Below the pieces are notes generated by a model. The model was not told the DNA's origin. It ran no database searches and saw only the letters and a program-made list of their open reading frames with translations. The translations under genes were made by a program, and so were the position numbers. Below are positions 42,261 through 55,150 of a stretch of 64,000 nt of DNA, one piece after another. Origin of the DNA: Antedon mediterranea (taxonomy: Eukaryota > Echinodermata > Crinoidea > Comatulida > Antedonidae); NCBI RefSeq assembly GCF_964355755.1, contig NC_092674.1, positions 27,640,001 to 27,704,000 on the forward strand, read 5' to 3'. The stretch's first letter is position 1. Every line of letters starts with the position of its first letter.

Positions 42261-45200
42261 CATTGTACAGTATTATGATCAGTGTAGTTACAATTTGATA
42301 ACTGAGCACGGATCTTTTAATATCTACCTCATCAATAATTAGCATTGATATCATATATCACATTGTTGGATATGATCAGTGTAGTCATAATTTGATAACT
42401 GAGCACGCATCTTTTAATATCTACCTCATCAATAATTAGCATTGATATCATATATCACATTGTTGGATATGATCAGTGTAGTCATAATTTGATAACTGAG
42501 CACGCATCTTTTAATATCTACCTCATCAATAATTATTTTTAATAATCTATATCACATTGTTCGATATGATCAGTGTAGTCATAATTTGATAACTGAGCAT
42601 GCATCTTTCAATATCTACATCATCAATAATTATTATTATTAATCTATATCACACTGTTGGATATGATCAGTGTAGTCAGAATTTGATAACTGAGCATGCA
42701 TCTTTCAATATCTACATCATCAATAATTATTACTAATAATCTATATCACATTGTTCGATATAATCAGTGTAGTCAGAATTTGATAACTGAGCACGCATCT
42801 TTCAATATCTACATCATCAATAATTATTATTAATAATCTATATCACACTGTTGGATATGATCAGTGTAGTCAGAATTTGATAACTGAGCACGCATCTTTC
42901 AATATCTACATCATCAATAATTATTACTAATAATATATCACATTGTTGGATATGATCAGTGTAGTCAGAATTTGATAACTGAGCACGCATCTTTTAATAT
43001 CTACCTCATCAATAATTATTATTAATAATCTATATCACATTGTTGGATATTATCAGTGTAGTCAGAATTTGATAACTGAGCACGCATCTTTTAATAGCTA
43101 CCTCATCAATAATTAATGTTAATAATCTAAATCACATTGTTGGATATGATCAGTGTAGTCAACATTTGACAACTGAGAACGCATCTTTTAATATCTACCT
43201 CATCAATAATTATTACTAATAATATATCACATTGTGCGATATGATCAGTGTAGTCAGAATTTGATAACTGAGCACGCATCTTTTAATATCTACCTCATCA
43301 ATAATTATTATTAATAATCTATATCACATTGTTGGATATGATCAGTGTAGTCAGAATTTGATAACTGAGCACGCATCTTTTAATATCTACATCATCAATA
43401 ATTATTAATAATAATCTATATCACATTTTGGGATATGATCAGTGTAGTCATAATTTGATAACTGAGCACGCAGCTTTTAATATCTACCTCATCAATAATT
43501 GTTATTAATATCTTATATCACATTGTTGGATATGATCAGTGTAGTCATAATTTGATAACTGAGCACGCATCTTTAAATATCCACCTCATCAATAATTATT
43601 ATTAATAATCTATATCACATTGTTGGATATAATCAGTGTAGTCATAATTTGATAACTGAGCACGCATCTTTCAATATCTACATCATCAATAATTATTATT
43701 AATATCTTATATCACATTGTTCGATATGATCAGTGTAGTCATAATTTGATAACTGAGCACGCATCTTTAAATATCTACCTTTTAATAATTAATATTAATA
43801 ATCTATAGCACATTGTTTGATAGGATCAGTGTAGTCATAATTTGATAACTGAGCACGCATCTTTCAATATCTACCTCATCAATAATTATTATTAATAATC
43901 TATATCACATTGTTGGATATAATCAGTGTAGTCATAATTTGATAACTGAGCACGCATCTTTTATTATCTACCTCATCAATAATTATTATTAATAATCTAT
44001 ATCACACTGTTGGATATGATCAGTGTAGTCAGAATTTGATAACTGAGCACGCATCTTTTAATATCTACCTCATCAATAATTATTATTAATAATCTATATC
44101 ACACTGTTGGATATGATCAGTGTAGTAAGAATTTGATAACTGAGCACGCATCTTTAAATATCTACCTCATCAATCATTATTATTAATAATCTATATCACA
44201 TTGTTGGATATGATCAGTGTTAGTAATAATTTGATAACCGAGCACGCATCTTTCAATATCTATTTCATCAATAATTATTATTAATACTCTACATCACATT
44301 GTTGGATATGATCAGTGTAGTCATAATTTGATAACTGAGCACGCATCTTTCAATATCTATATCATCAATAATTATTAATAATAATCTATATCACATTTTG
44401 GGATATGATCAGTGTAGTCATAATTTGATAACTGAGCACGCATCTTTTAATATCTACCTCATCAATAATTGTTATTAATATCTTATATCACATTGTTGGA
44501 TATGATCAGTGTAGTCATAATTTGATAACTGAGCACGCATCTTTAAATATCTACCTCATCAATAATTATTATTAATAATCTATATCACATTGTTGGATAT
44601 AATTAGTGTAGTCATAATTTGATAACTGAGCACGCATCTTTCAATATCTACATCATCAATAATTATTATTAATATCTTATATCACATTGTTCGATATGAT
44701 CAGTGTAGTCATAATTTGATAACTGAGCACACATCTTTAAATATCTACTTTTCAATAATTAATATTAATAATCTATAGCACATTGTTTGATAGGATCAGT
44801 GTAGTCATAATTTGATAACTGAGCACGCATCTGTCAATATCTACCTCATCAATAATTATTATTAATAATCTATATCACATTGTTGGATATAATCAGTGTA
44901 GTCATAATTTGATAACTGAGAACGCACCTTTTAATATCTACATCATCAATAATTATTAATAATAATCTATATCACATTGTTGGATATGATCAGTGTAGTC
45001 ATAATTTGATAACTGAGCACGCATCTTTTAATATCTACCTCATCAATAATTAATGTTAATAATCTATATCACATTGTTGGATATGATCAGTGTAGTCATA
45101 ATTTGATAACTGAGCACGCATCTTTAAATATCTACCTCATCAATAATTAATGTTAATAATCTATATCACATTGTTGGATATAATCAGTGTAGTCATAATT

Positions 45201-47212
45201 TGATAACTAAGCACGCATCTTTTAATATCTACCTCATCAATAATTATTATTAATATCTTATATCATATTGTAGGATATGATCAGTGTAGTCATAATTTGA
45301 TAACTGAGCACGCATCTTTCAATATCTACATCATCAATAATTATTAATAATAATCTATATCACATTTTGGGATATGATCAGTGTAGTCATAATTTGATAA
45401 CTGAGCACGCATCTTTTAATATCTACCTCATCAATAATTGTTATTAATATCTTATATCACATTGTTGGATATGATCAGTGTAGTCATAATTTGATAACTG
45501 AGCATGCATCTTTAAATATCTACCTTTCAATAATTAATATTAACAATCTATAGCACATTGTTTGATAGGATCAGTGTAGTCATAATTTGATAACTGAGCA
45601 CGCATCTTTCAATATCTACCTCATCAATAATTATTATTAATAATCTATATCACATTGTAGGATATGATCAGTGTAGTCATAATTTGATAACTGAGCACGC
45701 ATCTTTCAATATCTACATCATCAATAATTATTAATAATAATCTATATCACATTGTTGGATATGATCAGTGTATTCATAATTTGATAACTGAGCACGCATC
45801 TTTTAATGTCTACCTCATCAATAATTAATGTTAATAATCTATATCACATTGTTGGATATGATCAGTGTAGTCATAATTTGATAACTGAGCACGTATCTTT
45901 AAATATCTACCTCATCAATAATTAATGTTAATAATCTATATCACATTGTTGGATATGATCAGTGTAGTCATAATTTGATAACTAAGCACGCATCTTTTAA
46001 TATCTACCTCATCAATAATTATTATTAATATCTTATATCACATTGTAGGATATGATCAGTGTAGTCATAATTTGATAACTGAGCACGCATCTTTCAATAT
46101 CTACATCATCAATAATTATTAATAATAATCTATATCACATTTTGGGATATGATCAGTGTAGTCATAATTTGATAACTGAGCACGCATCTTTTAATATCTA
46201 CCTCATCAATAATTGTTATTAATATCTTATATCACATTGTTGGATATGATCAGTGTAGTCATAATTTGATAACTGAGCACGCATCTTTAAATATCTACCT
46301 CATCAATAATTATTATTAATAATCTATATCACATTGTTGGATATAATCAGTGTAGTCATAATTTGATAACTGAGCACGCATCTTTCAATATCTACATCAT
46401 CAATAATTATTATTAATATCTTATATCACATTGTTCGATATGATCAGTGTAGTCATAATTTGATAACTGAGCACGCATCTTTCAATATCTACCTCATCAA
46501 TAATTATTATTAATAATCTATATCACATTGTTGGATATGATCTGTGTAGTCAGAATTTGATAACTGAGCATGCATCTTTTAATATCTACCTAATCAATAA
46601 TAATTATTAATAATATCTATATCACATTGTTCGATATGATCAGTGTAGTCATAATTTGATAACTGAGCACGCATCTTTCAATATCTACCTCATCAATAAT
46701 TGCTATTAATATCTTATATCACATTGTTGGATATGATCAGTGTATTCATAATTTGATAACTGAGCACGCATCTTTAAATATCTACCTCATCAATAATTAT
46801 TATTAATAATCTATATCACATTGTTGGATATAATCAGTGTAGTCATAATTTGATAACTGAGCACGCATCTTTCAATATCTACATCATCAATAATTATTAT
46901 TAATATCTTATATCACATTGTTCGATATGATCAGTGTAGTCATAATTTGATAACTGAGCACGCATCTTTCAATATCTACCTCATCAATAATTATTATTAA
47001 TAATCTATATCACATTGTTGGATATGATCTGTGTATTCATAATTTGATAACTGAGCACGCATCTTTCAATATCTACCTCATCAATAATTATTATTAATAA
47101 TCTATATCACATTGTTGGATATGATCTGTGTATTCATAATTTGATATAACGCATCTTTTAATATCTACCTAATCAATAATAATTATTAATACTTAATGTT
47201 GGATATGATCAG
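42261..47212 (+). repeat. Satellite A, left arm: 97-bp monomer, ~51 copies
   Basis: Monomer core GATCAGTGTAGTCATAATTT, then GATAACTGAGCACGCATCTT, TAATATCTACCTCATCAATA and an ATTATTAATAATCTATATCA stretch ending CACATTGTTGGATAT. Successive GATCAGTG positions (42277, 42374, 42471, 42568, 42665) are 97 bp apart. Variant monomers recur about every 970 bp, showing a higher-order pattern. No open reading frame. Confidence 0.95.
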
Positions 47213-47879
47213 TGTGATTTTGTTAGATTTACTGTATACAAGAGATCGAGTCGATGGGTTTTGAAAATGTGTTATTCTTTTGTTCCTAATTACCCTATTG
47301 ATTTGTATCCGTTTGCTGTTTAAATTTATACTTTTAAGAACGCATCGTTTATGATGAACGTGTGCCGTTGTAAAAATAAAAATATTCCATATCTTTTTAT
47401 GTTTGATATGTATTGTAGGGGCCATCATGAGACATGCTTTGGCTTCTATTGAGGGTCCCAGTTCTTCTTAACAGAATAAATGTGCAGTGAATAAATAATT
47501 TGATAAATGAGGACGTGTGTTTTAACATCGATCTATACAGACCGTAATACTCTTCCAGAAATGATATGTTGCTATAATAGGCCTATGACCAATTTCCATT
47601 ACATTAATAATTCAATTAAGATTGGAAATGTGTCAGAAATACTAAAGAAATCCAGTAATCTTATTGATTAATAATTATTTATACCATTTCAGAAAACTAA
47701 ACTTGCAGCCAATCAAAAAGCTGCTGTACTGTATAAGTAGGGAATTTTAAGTAGGAGTTGTTTTAAATGTCATTGGTCTCGGCTAATCAGTTATTGCCAT
47801 TTATGATAGGCATCTTTATTACCAAACAATATTAAAATATAATTACTTCCTTCACATTTTACAACCTAGTTTGTGTTTT
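47213..47879. other. Spacer between satellites A and B
   Basis: Single-copy-looking AT-rich DNA with no supported gene. A short minus-strand open frame here shows no recognisable content. Confidence 0.5.
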
Positions 47880-50760
47880 AAAATGTCAATTTTGGATAAA
47901 TTTACAGATTTTACCATTTAAACTGCGTAAACTTAATGCAAACTTTAAAAAAACACCCACAAACATCATCCAAACAACTTAATATTGATTATACCACTAC
48001 AAGAACTATAAAAGAGGACAATTTATGAAATAATTTCATTGAAATAGCTCTAGGTTTGATATTTTAGGGTAAAAAATGTCAATTTTGGATAAATTTTCAG
48101 ATTTTACCATGTAAACTGCGTAAACTTAATGCAAACTTAAAAAAACACCCCACAAACATCATTCAAACCACTTAATATTGATTATATCACTACTAGAACT
48201 GTAAAAGAAGACAATTTTTGAAATCAATTTATTGAAATAGCTCTAAGTTTGACTTTTTAGGGTGAAAAATGTCAATTTTGGATAAATTTACAGATTTTAC
48301 CATTTAAACTGCGTAAACTTAATGCAAACTTTAAAAAAACACCCACAAACATCATCCAAACAACTTAATATTGATTATACCACTACAAGAACTATAAAAG
48401 AGGACAATTTATGAAATCATTTTATTGAAAAAGCTCTAGGTTTGATTTTTTAGGGTGAAAAATGTCAATTTTGGATAAATTTACAGATTTTACCATTTAA
48501 ACTGCGTAAACTTAATGCAAACTTTAAAAAAACACCCACAAACATCATCCAAACAATTGAATACTGATTATACCACTACAAGAACTATAAAAGAGGACAA
48601 TTTATGAAATCATTTTTATTGAAATAGCTCTAGGTTTAAATTTTTAGGGTAAAAAATGTCAATTTTTGATAAATTTTCAGATTTTACCATGTAAACTGCG
48701 TAAACTTAATGCAAACTTAAAAAAACACCCCACAAACATCATTCAAACCACTTAATATTGATTATATCACTACTAGAACTGTAAAAGAAGACAATTTTTG
48801 AAATCAATTTATTGAAATAGCTCTAAGTTTGACTTTTTAGGGTGAAAAATGTCAATTTTGGATAAATTTACAGATTTTACCATTTAAACTGCGTAAACTT
48901 AATGCAAACTTTAAAAAAACACCCACAAACATCATTCAAACAACTTAATATTGATTATACCACTACAAGAACTATAAAAGAGGACAATTTATGAAATAAT
49001 TTTATTGAAATAGCTCTAGGTTTGATTTTTTAGGGTGAAAAATGTCAATTTTGGATAAATTTACAGATTTTACCATTTAAATTGCGTAAACTTAATGCAA
49101 ACTTTAAAAAAACACCCACAAACATCATCCAAACAATTGAATACTGATTATACCACTACAAGAACTATAAAAGAGGACAATTTATGAAATCATTTTTATT
49201 GAAATAGCTCTAGGTTTGAATTTTTAGGGTAAAAAATGTCAATTTTTGATAAATTTTCAGATTTTACCATGTAAACTGCGTAAACTTAATGCAAACTTAA
49301 AAAAACACCCCACAAACATCATTCAAACCACTTAATATTGATTATATCACTACTAGAACTGTAAAAGAAGACAATTTTTGAAATCAATTTATTGAAATAG
49401 CTCTAAGTTTGACTTTTTAGGGTGAAAAATGTCAATTTTGGATAAATTTACAGATTTTACCATTTAAACTGCGTAAACTTAATGCAAACTTTAAAAAAAC
49501 ACCCACAAACATCATCCAAACAACTTAATATTGATTATACCACTACAAGAACTATAAAAGAGGACAATTTATGAAATCATTTTATTGAAATAGCTCTAGG
49601 TTTGATTTTTTAGGGTGAAAAATGTCAATTTTGGATAAATTTACAGATTTTACCATTTAAACTGCGTAAACTTAATGCAAACTTTAAAAAAACACCCACA
49701 AACATCATCCAAACAATTGAATACTGATTATACCACTACAAGAACTATAAAAGAAGACAATTTATGAAATCATTTTATTAAAATAGTTCTAGGCTTGACA
49801 TTTTTGGGGTGATTATAAAATAATTTTATTGAAATAGCTCTAGGAATAAATTGACACATTTTACCATTTAAACTGTGCAAACTTTTAAAAAACACCCCAT
49901 AAACATCATCCAAACCACTTAATATTGATTATATTATTATTAGAACTATAAAAGAGGACAATTTATGAAATAATTTTATTGAAATGGCTCTAAGATTTTT
50001 TTAGGAGTGAAAAATGTCAATTTTGGATAATTGACAGATTTTACCATGTAAACTGCGTAAACTTAATGCAAACTTTAAAAAATACCCCACAAACATCATT
50101 CAAACAATTGAATACTGATTATACTACTACTAGAACTATAAAAGAAGACAATTTATGAAATCATTTTATTAAAATAGTTCTAGGTTTGACATTTTTGGGG
50201 TGATTATGAAATAATTTTATTGAAATAGTTCTAGGAATAAATTGACACATTTTACCATGTAAACTGTGCAAACTTAATTAAAAAATACCTTACAAACATC
50301 ATTCAAACAATTGAATACTGATTATACCACTACTAGAACTATAAAAGAGGACAATTTATGAAATAATGTTATTGAAATGGCTCTAAGATTTTTTTAAGAG
50401 TGAAAAATGTCAATTTTGGATAATTTACAGATTTTACCATGTAAACTGCGTAAACTTAATTAAAAAACACCCACAAACATCATCCAAACAACTTAATATT
50501 GATTATACCACTACAAGAACTATAAAAGAGGACAATTTATGAAATCATTTTATTGAAATAGCTCTAGGTTTGATTTTTTAGGGTGAAAAACCACTTAATA
50601 TTGATTATCACTAAAACTATAAAAGAAGACAACTTATGAAATGATTTTATTGAAATAGGTCAGTTTGACCTTTTTGGATAAATTGACAGATTTTAAAGTT
50701 TAAACTTTACAATGCAAAAAAGGCCATCTGCAAACATCCTTCAAACCACTTATTATATTA
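47880..50760 (+). repeat. Satellite B: ~193-bp monomer, ~14-15 copies
   Basis: Monomer contains AAATGTCAATTTTGGATAAA, AAACTGCGTAAACTTAATGC, ACACCCACAAACATCATCCA, CTATAAAAGAGGACAATTTA and TTATTGAAATAGCTCTAGGT. Starts at about 47882, 48075, 48268, 48461 and 48654. A variant with CACCCCACAAACATCATTC recurs every third monomer (48124, 48717, 49297). Units after ~49780 are increasingly deleted and diverged. Confidence 0.94.
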
Positions 50761-50779
50761 AGACAATATTAATATTTGA

Positions 50780-52625
50780 AGCAGATATAAAATGATGCAT
50801 GCTCAGTTATCAAATGACTAGGCCTACACTGATCATATTTGATATTGGTATATAGACAATTAATATTAATTATTGTTGAGGTAGTTCAAACTATGATTAC
50901 ACTGATCATATCCAAAATTGTGATATAGAATATTATTAATAGTTATGGAAAAGGTAGATATTAAAAACCTAAACAGATCATATCCAACAGTTTGATATAG
51001 ATTATTAATATTAATTAATGATGATGCAGATATTAAAAGATTTTTGCTCAGTTATCAATTTATGACTACACTGATCATATCCAACTATGTGATATAGATT
51101 ATTAATAATAATTATTGATGAAATAGATATTGAAAGATGCGTGCTCAGTTATCAAATTATGACTACACTAATCATACCCAACATTGTGATATAGATTATT
51201 AATAATAATTATTGATGAGGTAGATATTAAACTATGTATGCTCAGTTATCAAACTATGACTACACTGATCATTTCCAACATTGTGATATAGGATATTATT
51301 AATAGTTATTGATAAGGTAGATATTAAAAAACTAAACACATCATATCCAACAGTGTGATATAGATTATTAATATTAATTATTGATGAGGTAGATATTGAA
51401 AGATGCATGCTCAGTTATCAAATTATGACTACACTGATCATATCCAACAGTGTGATGTAGAGTATTAATAATAATTATTGATGATGTAGATATTAAAAGA
51501 TGCGTGCTCAGTTATCAAATTATTACTACACTGATCATATCCAACAATGTGATATAGATTATTAATAATAATTATTGAAAGGTAGATATTTAAAGATGCA
51601 TGCTCAGTTATCAAATTCTGACTACACTGATCATATCCAACAATGTGATTTAGATTATTAACATTAATTATTGATGAGGTAGATATTAAAAGATGCGTGC
51701 TCAGTTATCAAATTCTGAATACACTGATAATATCCAACAATGTGATATAGATTATTAATAATAATTATTGATGAGGTAGATATTAAAAGATGCGTGCTCA
51801 GTTATCAAATTCTGACTACACTGATCATTATCCAACAATGTGATATAAGATATTAATAATAATTATTGATGAGGTAGATATTAAAAGATGCGTGCTCAGT
51901 TATCAAATTATGACTACACTGATCATATCCAACAATGTGATATAGAATATTATTAATAGTTATTATTGATAAGGTATATATTAAAAAACTAAACAGATCA
52001 TACAGTATCCAACAGTGTGATATAGATTATTATTAATAATTATTGATGAGGTAGATATTAAAAGATTTTTGCTCAGTTATCAAATTATGACTACACTGAT
52101 CATATCCAACAATGTGATATAAATTATTAATAATAATTATTGATGAAATAGATATTGAAAGATACGTGCTCAGTTATCAAATTATGACTACACTAATCAT
52201 ATCAAACATTGTGATATAGGATATTATTAATAGTCATTTATAAGGTATATATTAAAAGATGCGTGCTCAGTTATCAAATTCTGACTACACTGATCATATC
52301 GAACAATGTGATATATTATGATATTAATATTAATTATTGATGAGGTAGATATTAAAAGATGCGTGCTCAGTTATCAAATTATGACTAACACTGATCATAT
52401 CCTACATTGTGATATAGGACATTATTAATAGTTATTGATAAGGTAGTTATTAAAAGATGCGTGCTCAGTTATCAAATTTTGACTACAAAGATCATATCCA
52501 ACATTGTGATGTAGATTTATATTAATATTAATTATTGATGATGTAGATATTAAAAGATGCATGCTAAGTTATCAAATTTTGACTACACTGATCATATTTG
52601 ATATTGTGATTGATGATATATTCAT
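50780..52625 (-). repeat. Satellite A, right arm, inverted: ~19 copies
   Basis: Reverse-complement monomers (GATGCGTGCTCAGTTATCAA, then ATTCTGACTACACTGATCAT, ATCCAACAATGTGATATAGA). More diverged than the left arm and interrupted by variants such as AAAAAACTAAACAGATCATA. Confidence 0.93.
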
Positions 52626-52649
52626 ATAAATAGTGTACAATACTCACAG

Positions 52650-52742
52650 TATTTTTTAATCCATCCACATGAAGAAGAGACACAAGAAGAGTTGTTTGAA
52701 ATTGTGAAGCCTCACAACCTTACTAATTGTGATGACATTTAA
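52650..52742 (+). pseudogene. Possible captured terminal-exon fragment inside the 12-kb element
   Basis: After an acceptor-like ACTCACAG there is an open frame of 30 codons ending in TAA: YFLIHPHEEETQEELF, then EIVKPHNLTNCDDI. Its composition looks protein-like against an AT-rich repeat background. I do not recognise the source, and chance is a real alternative. Confidence 0.25.
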
Positions 52743-53009
52743 TATAATATTACAGCCATACACAAACAGTAAGGTAGTTAGGGTCACTACAATCTATTAA
52801 AATAATTAACAATAATTAACTGGAAACATTGTTAATTATCAGTTTGAGTTTGACTTTTGTCTCTTTTGTTGTAGAATTGAATCTCTGTTTATCCATTGCT
52901 TTCAACCTGAAAATAAACAGGCCTAATACCTTGGCATTAGCAATGAAATCAACTTACACACTGATGAATCTTAATACTCCTACCTACCTATCCAATATTT
53001 TATATAGAT

Positions 53010-53650
53010 AGGCTGTCTATGACCCCCCAGCCTATCCCTAGCTAGGCCTATGCCTCTCTAGACCATTCTGCTGGCTAGCTAGCAAGGCCCTAGGCCTAGT
53101 CCTATAATTAATAGCACAGGTCTCATATAGATAGGCCTAGAGTGTTTAGACTGAGCCTGGTTATATGCCTATTTATTTAACTAGGACTAGGCAGGCCTAA
53201 TCAGCCTAAACTAAGGCCTAATAAACTAGTCTAGGCCCTAACTAGAATACATAGAGCTAGCTAGTTAGGCAGCCTAGGCCTAGGCCTAGCTACTTATTAG
53301 CTAGTAAGTAGGCCTAGCTAGCTAGCCTACCAATTCCCTAGTAAGGCCTAACCAGGTGGGCCTAGCCTAGTAGCAGTAGTAGTACGTCATAGTAGTCTAG
53401 TAGTAGCCTACTATGCCAGGGTACTTCTTTCTATTTCTAGGCCTAGCTAGACTAGGCTAGCCCTAGTAGGCCTAGCTAGACTAGGCTAGCCCTAGTAGGC
53501 CTAGCTAGGCTATAGGCCTAGTAGTACTAGGCCTACATAGGCCTAAACTACTAGCTAGAGTAGAGAGATGCTAGCCTAACTAGGCCTAGGCCCTAGCTAG
53601 CTAGCTAGACTTCTAGGCTAGAGGCTAGTAGGTAGGCCTAATCTGCCCTT
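53010..53650. repeat. CTAGGC-rich low-complexity tract
   Basis: Hundreds of bases made of overlapping TAGGCCTAG, CTAGCTAG and GTAGTAG words. GGCCTA words also occur sporadically throughout the window. Lies in the right spacer of the 12-kb element. Confidence 0.9.
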
Positions 53651-54130
53651 TTTGTTTGGCGGCTAAAATATTGTCTGAAATAAGCTATATGACCTACAAA
53701 TATAGCTTAACTATCTGTTAAGGGTGACACTGATGATGGGTAATCAATAAAATATGCTTCTAAATCTACCTTTTTGGCTTGCAATCATAATATCCAGTCT
53801 AGCCTAGGCCTGCACGGATCAGGTAGCGAAACGAACGAAGTGAGAGCAGAGAGAGGAGGAGGAGGCCTGGAGGCCTAGGGCCTAGGTTTCAGGCAGAAAA
53901 GAACATCTTGAGTTTGTGTAATTATATATCTATTTATAGTTATTTTAAAATATATGTCTAACATTTAAAAAATTATATATATTAGTGATAATTAACTATA
54001 AGAATAAAACTCTACCTAATGATATAATCAATTAAATGTATTTTCCGTACAAAATTAATTATATACGAGGATGGCATAAGTGATAGTTCTCTGTTATCAA
54101 AAAACAACTACATACTATACCTGAACTCTT

Positions 54131-54809
54131 CACCGGTTGTGGTTTTATTCAGTGAGCGTGCAAAAGAAAAGCAATAAAACCACAATTCATGGCTTACGCA
54201 AAATTATTGGAAGAGTTTATTGAATAAAAATGTGTCTAACAAGTCATATATCTTACAACGGTAAGAATGAATATCATTATTTTAGTTATTTCAGCTGAAA
54301 AATATCAGGCCCATCTTCAATCTTTGATCCTGTCCCGTGAAGACATCCATACAAAAGGACTTTGCCTCTGATGAAAGATCAGATAACGATAGGCTGTACA
54401 TTAGTTTAGTTAGTCGGGTACAGCATAGAGATATTATAATATCTCTATATGGGTACAGTAAGGCCTGACAGCTATATTAAAACATTATTTATCTTGAGGA
54501 AACGGCGGAAACAATATTTGCTGTAATACCAAACATATTGAACAATAAGGTGACTTTTTTTCAGTCGTTTAAATATGGCTTTCAACAGTGTTGTTGTAAT
54601 TGTTTTTTTAAGGAAATGTTTTTATTACTAGTTACTAACACAACTATATGGATGGGTTGTATTTATTGTATTGTACCTTATAACCTTATATTAATAGTTG
54701 AAACTATTTATGAAACTATTATTATGTACAATATAATTATTTCTGTAACTGTATTAATGTTCTGGTTGTTTATTTATAACACTAACAGTAATATTTTCAA
54801 ATCCTCTTA
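54131..54809. other. Intergenic segment right of the 12-kb element
   Basis: No supported gene. The longest open frame (starting near 54538) runs into the next MITE and has no recognisable domain. Confidence 0.5.
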
Positions 54810-55147
54810 TGCACTTGTCAATTGTATGACCCACTATACGACCCCCGGGAGAGGTGCGTCATGGGTGCGTCATTTACAAATAATTACTGACGCAGGGGTG
54901 CGTCAAAAAACCTAGATGGTATGTCACATCAATGAACAAGGTGTGTCAATGTCCGTCACTTTACCACCCACCATATCATAAACAACATGGTCACAGTGCG
55001 TCAAAATGGGTGCGTCATGGTCACCTAAAGGTAAGTCACCTTTTTGACGCACCCATGCGTCATGGTATTCAAAAGTATGACGCACATCGGACAAATGACG
55101 CACCTCTCCCGGGGGTCGTATAGTGGGTCATACAATTGACAAGTGCA
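54810..55147. mobile_element. MITE, 338 bp, target duplication TTA, with GGTGCGTCA subrepeats
   Basis: Perfect inverted ends of about 50 bp (TGCACTTGTCAATTGTATGA, continuing CCCACTATACGACCCCCGGG). TTA is outside both ends (54807-54809, 55148-55150). Internal TGCGTCA / TGACGCA words occur about ten times in both orientations. Confidence 0.85.
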
Positions 55148-55150
55148 TTA

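Larger units (their letters stand above)
42008..54122. mobile_element. 12.1-kb palindromic foldback-type element with satellite arms and 8-bp target duplication
   Basis: Imperfect terminal inverted repeats at 42008-42074 and 54057-54122 (left core TTTTTTGATAACTGAGAACT, right complement TTTTTTGATAACAGAGAACT, also CATCCTCGTA). The direct repeat GAACTCTT lies just outside both (41999-42006, 54123-54130). Order inside: AT-rich spacer, 97-bp satellite array, ~660-bp spacer, ~193-bp satellite array, inverted 97-bp array, spacer with a CTAGGC-rich tract. The opposite orientation of the two arms plus matched ends and target duplication argue for one inserted unit. No transposase or other protein is recognisable, so it must be non-autonomous. 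Superfamily unknown; an 8-9-bp duplication fits Mutator-like or hAT elements. Confidence 0.8.

Noticed and set aside
42261-47212. CRISPR array
   Set aside because: Repeats are contiguous 97-bp monomers without unique spacers, in a eukaryotic genome.
42261-52625. Centromeric satellite block
   Set aside because: The arrays are short, opposed in orientation, and enclosed by inverted ends with a target duplication; gene-rich DNA lies on both sides. Centromere function cannot be excluded from sequence alone but nothing supports it.
54538-54915. Hydrophobic 125-aa open frame
   Set aside because: It runs into a MITE, has no known domain and AT-driven composition (I, Y, N, F).
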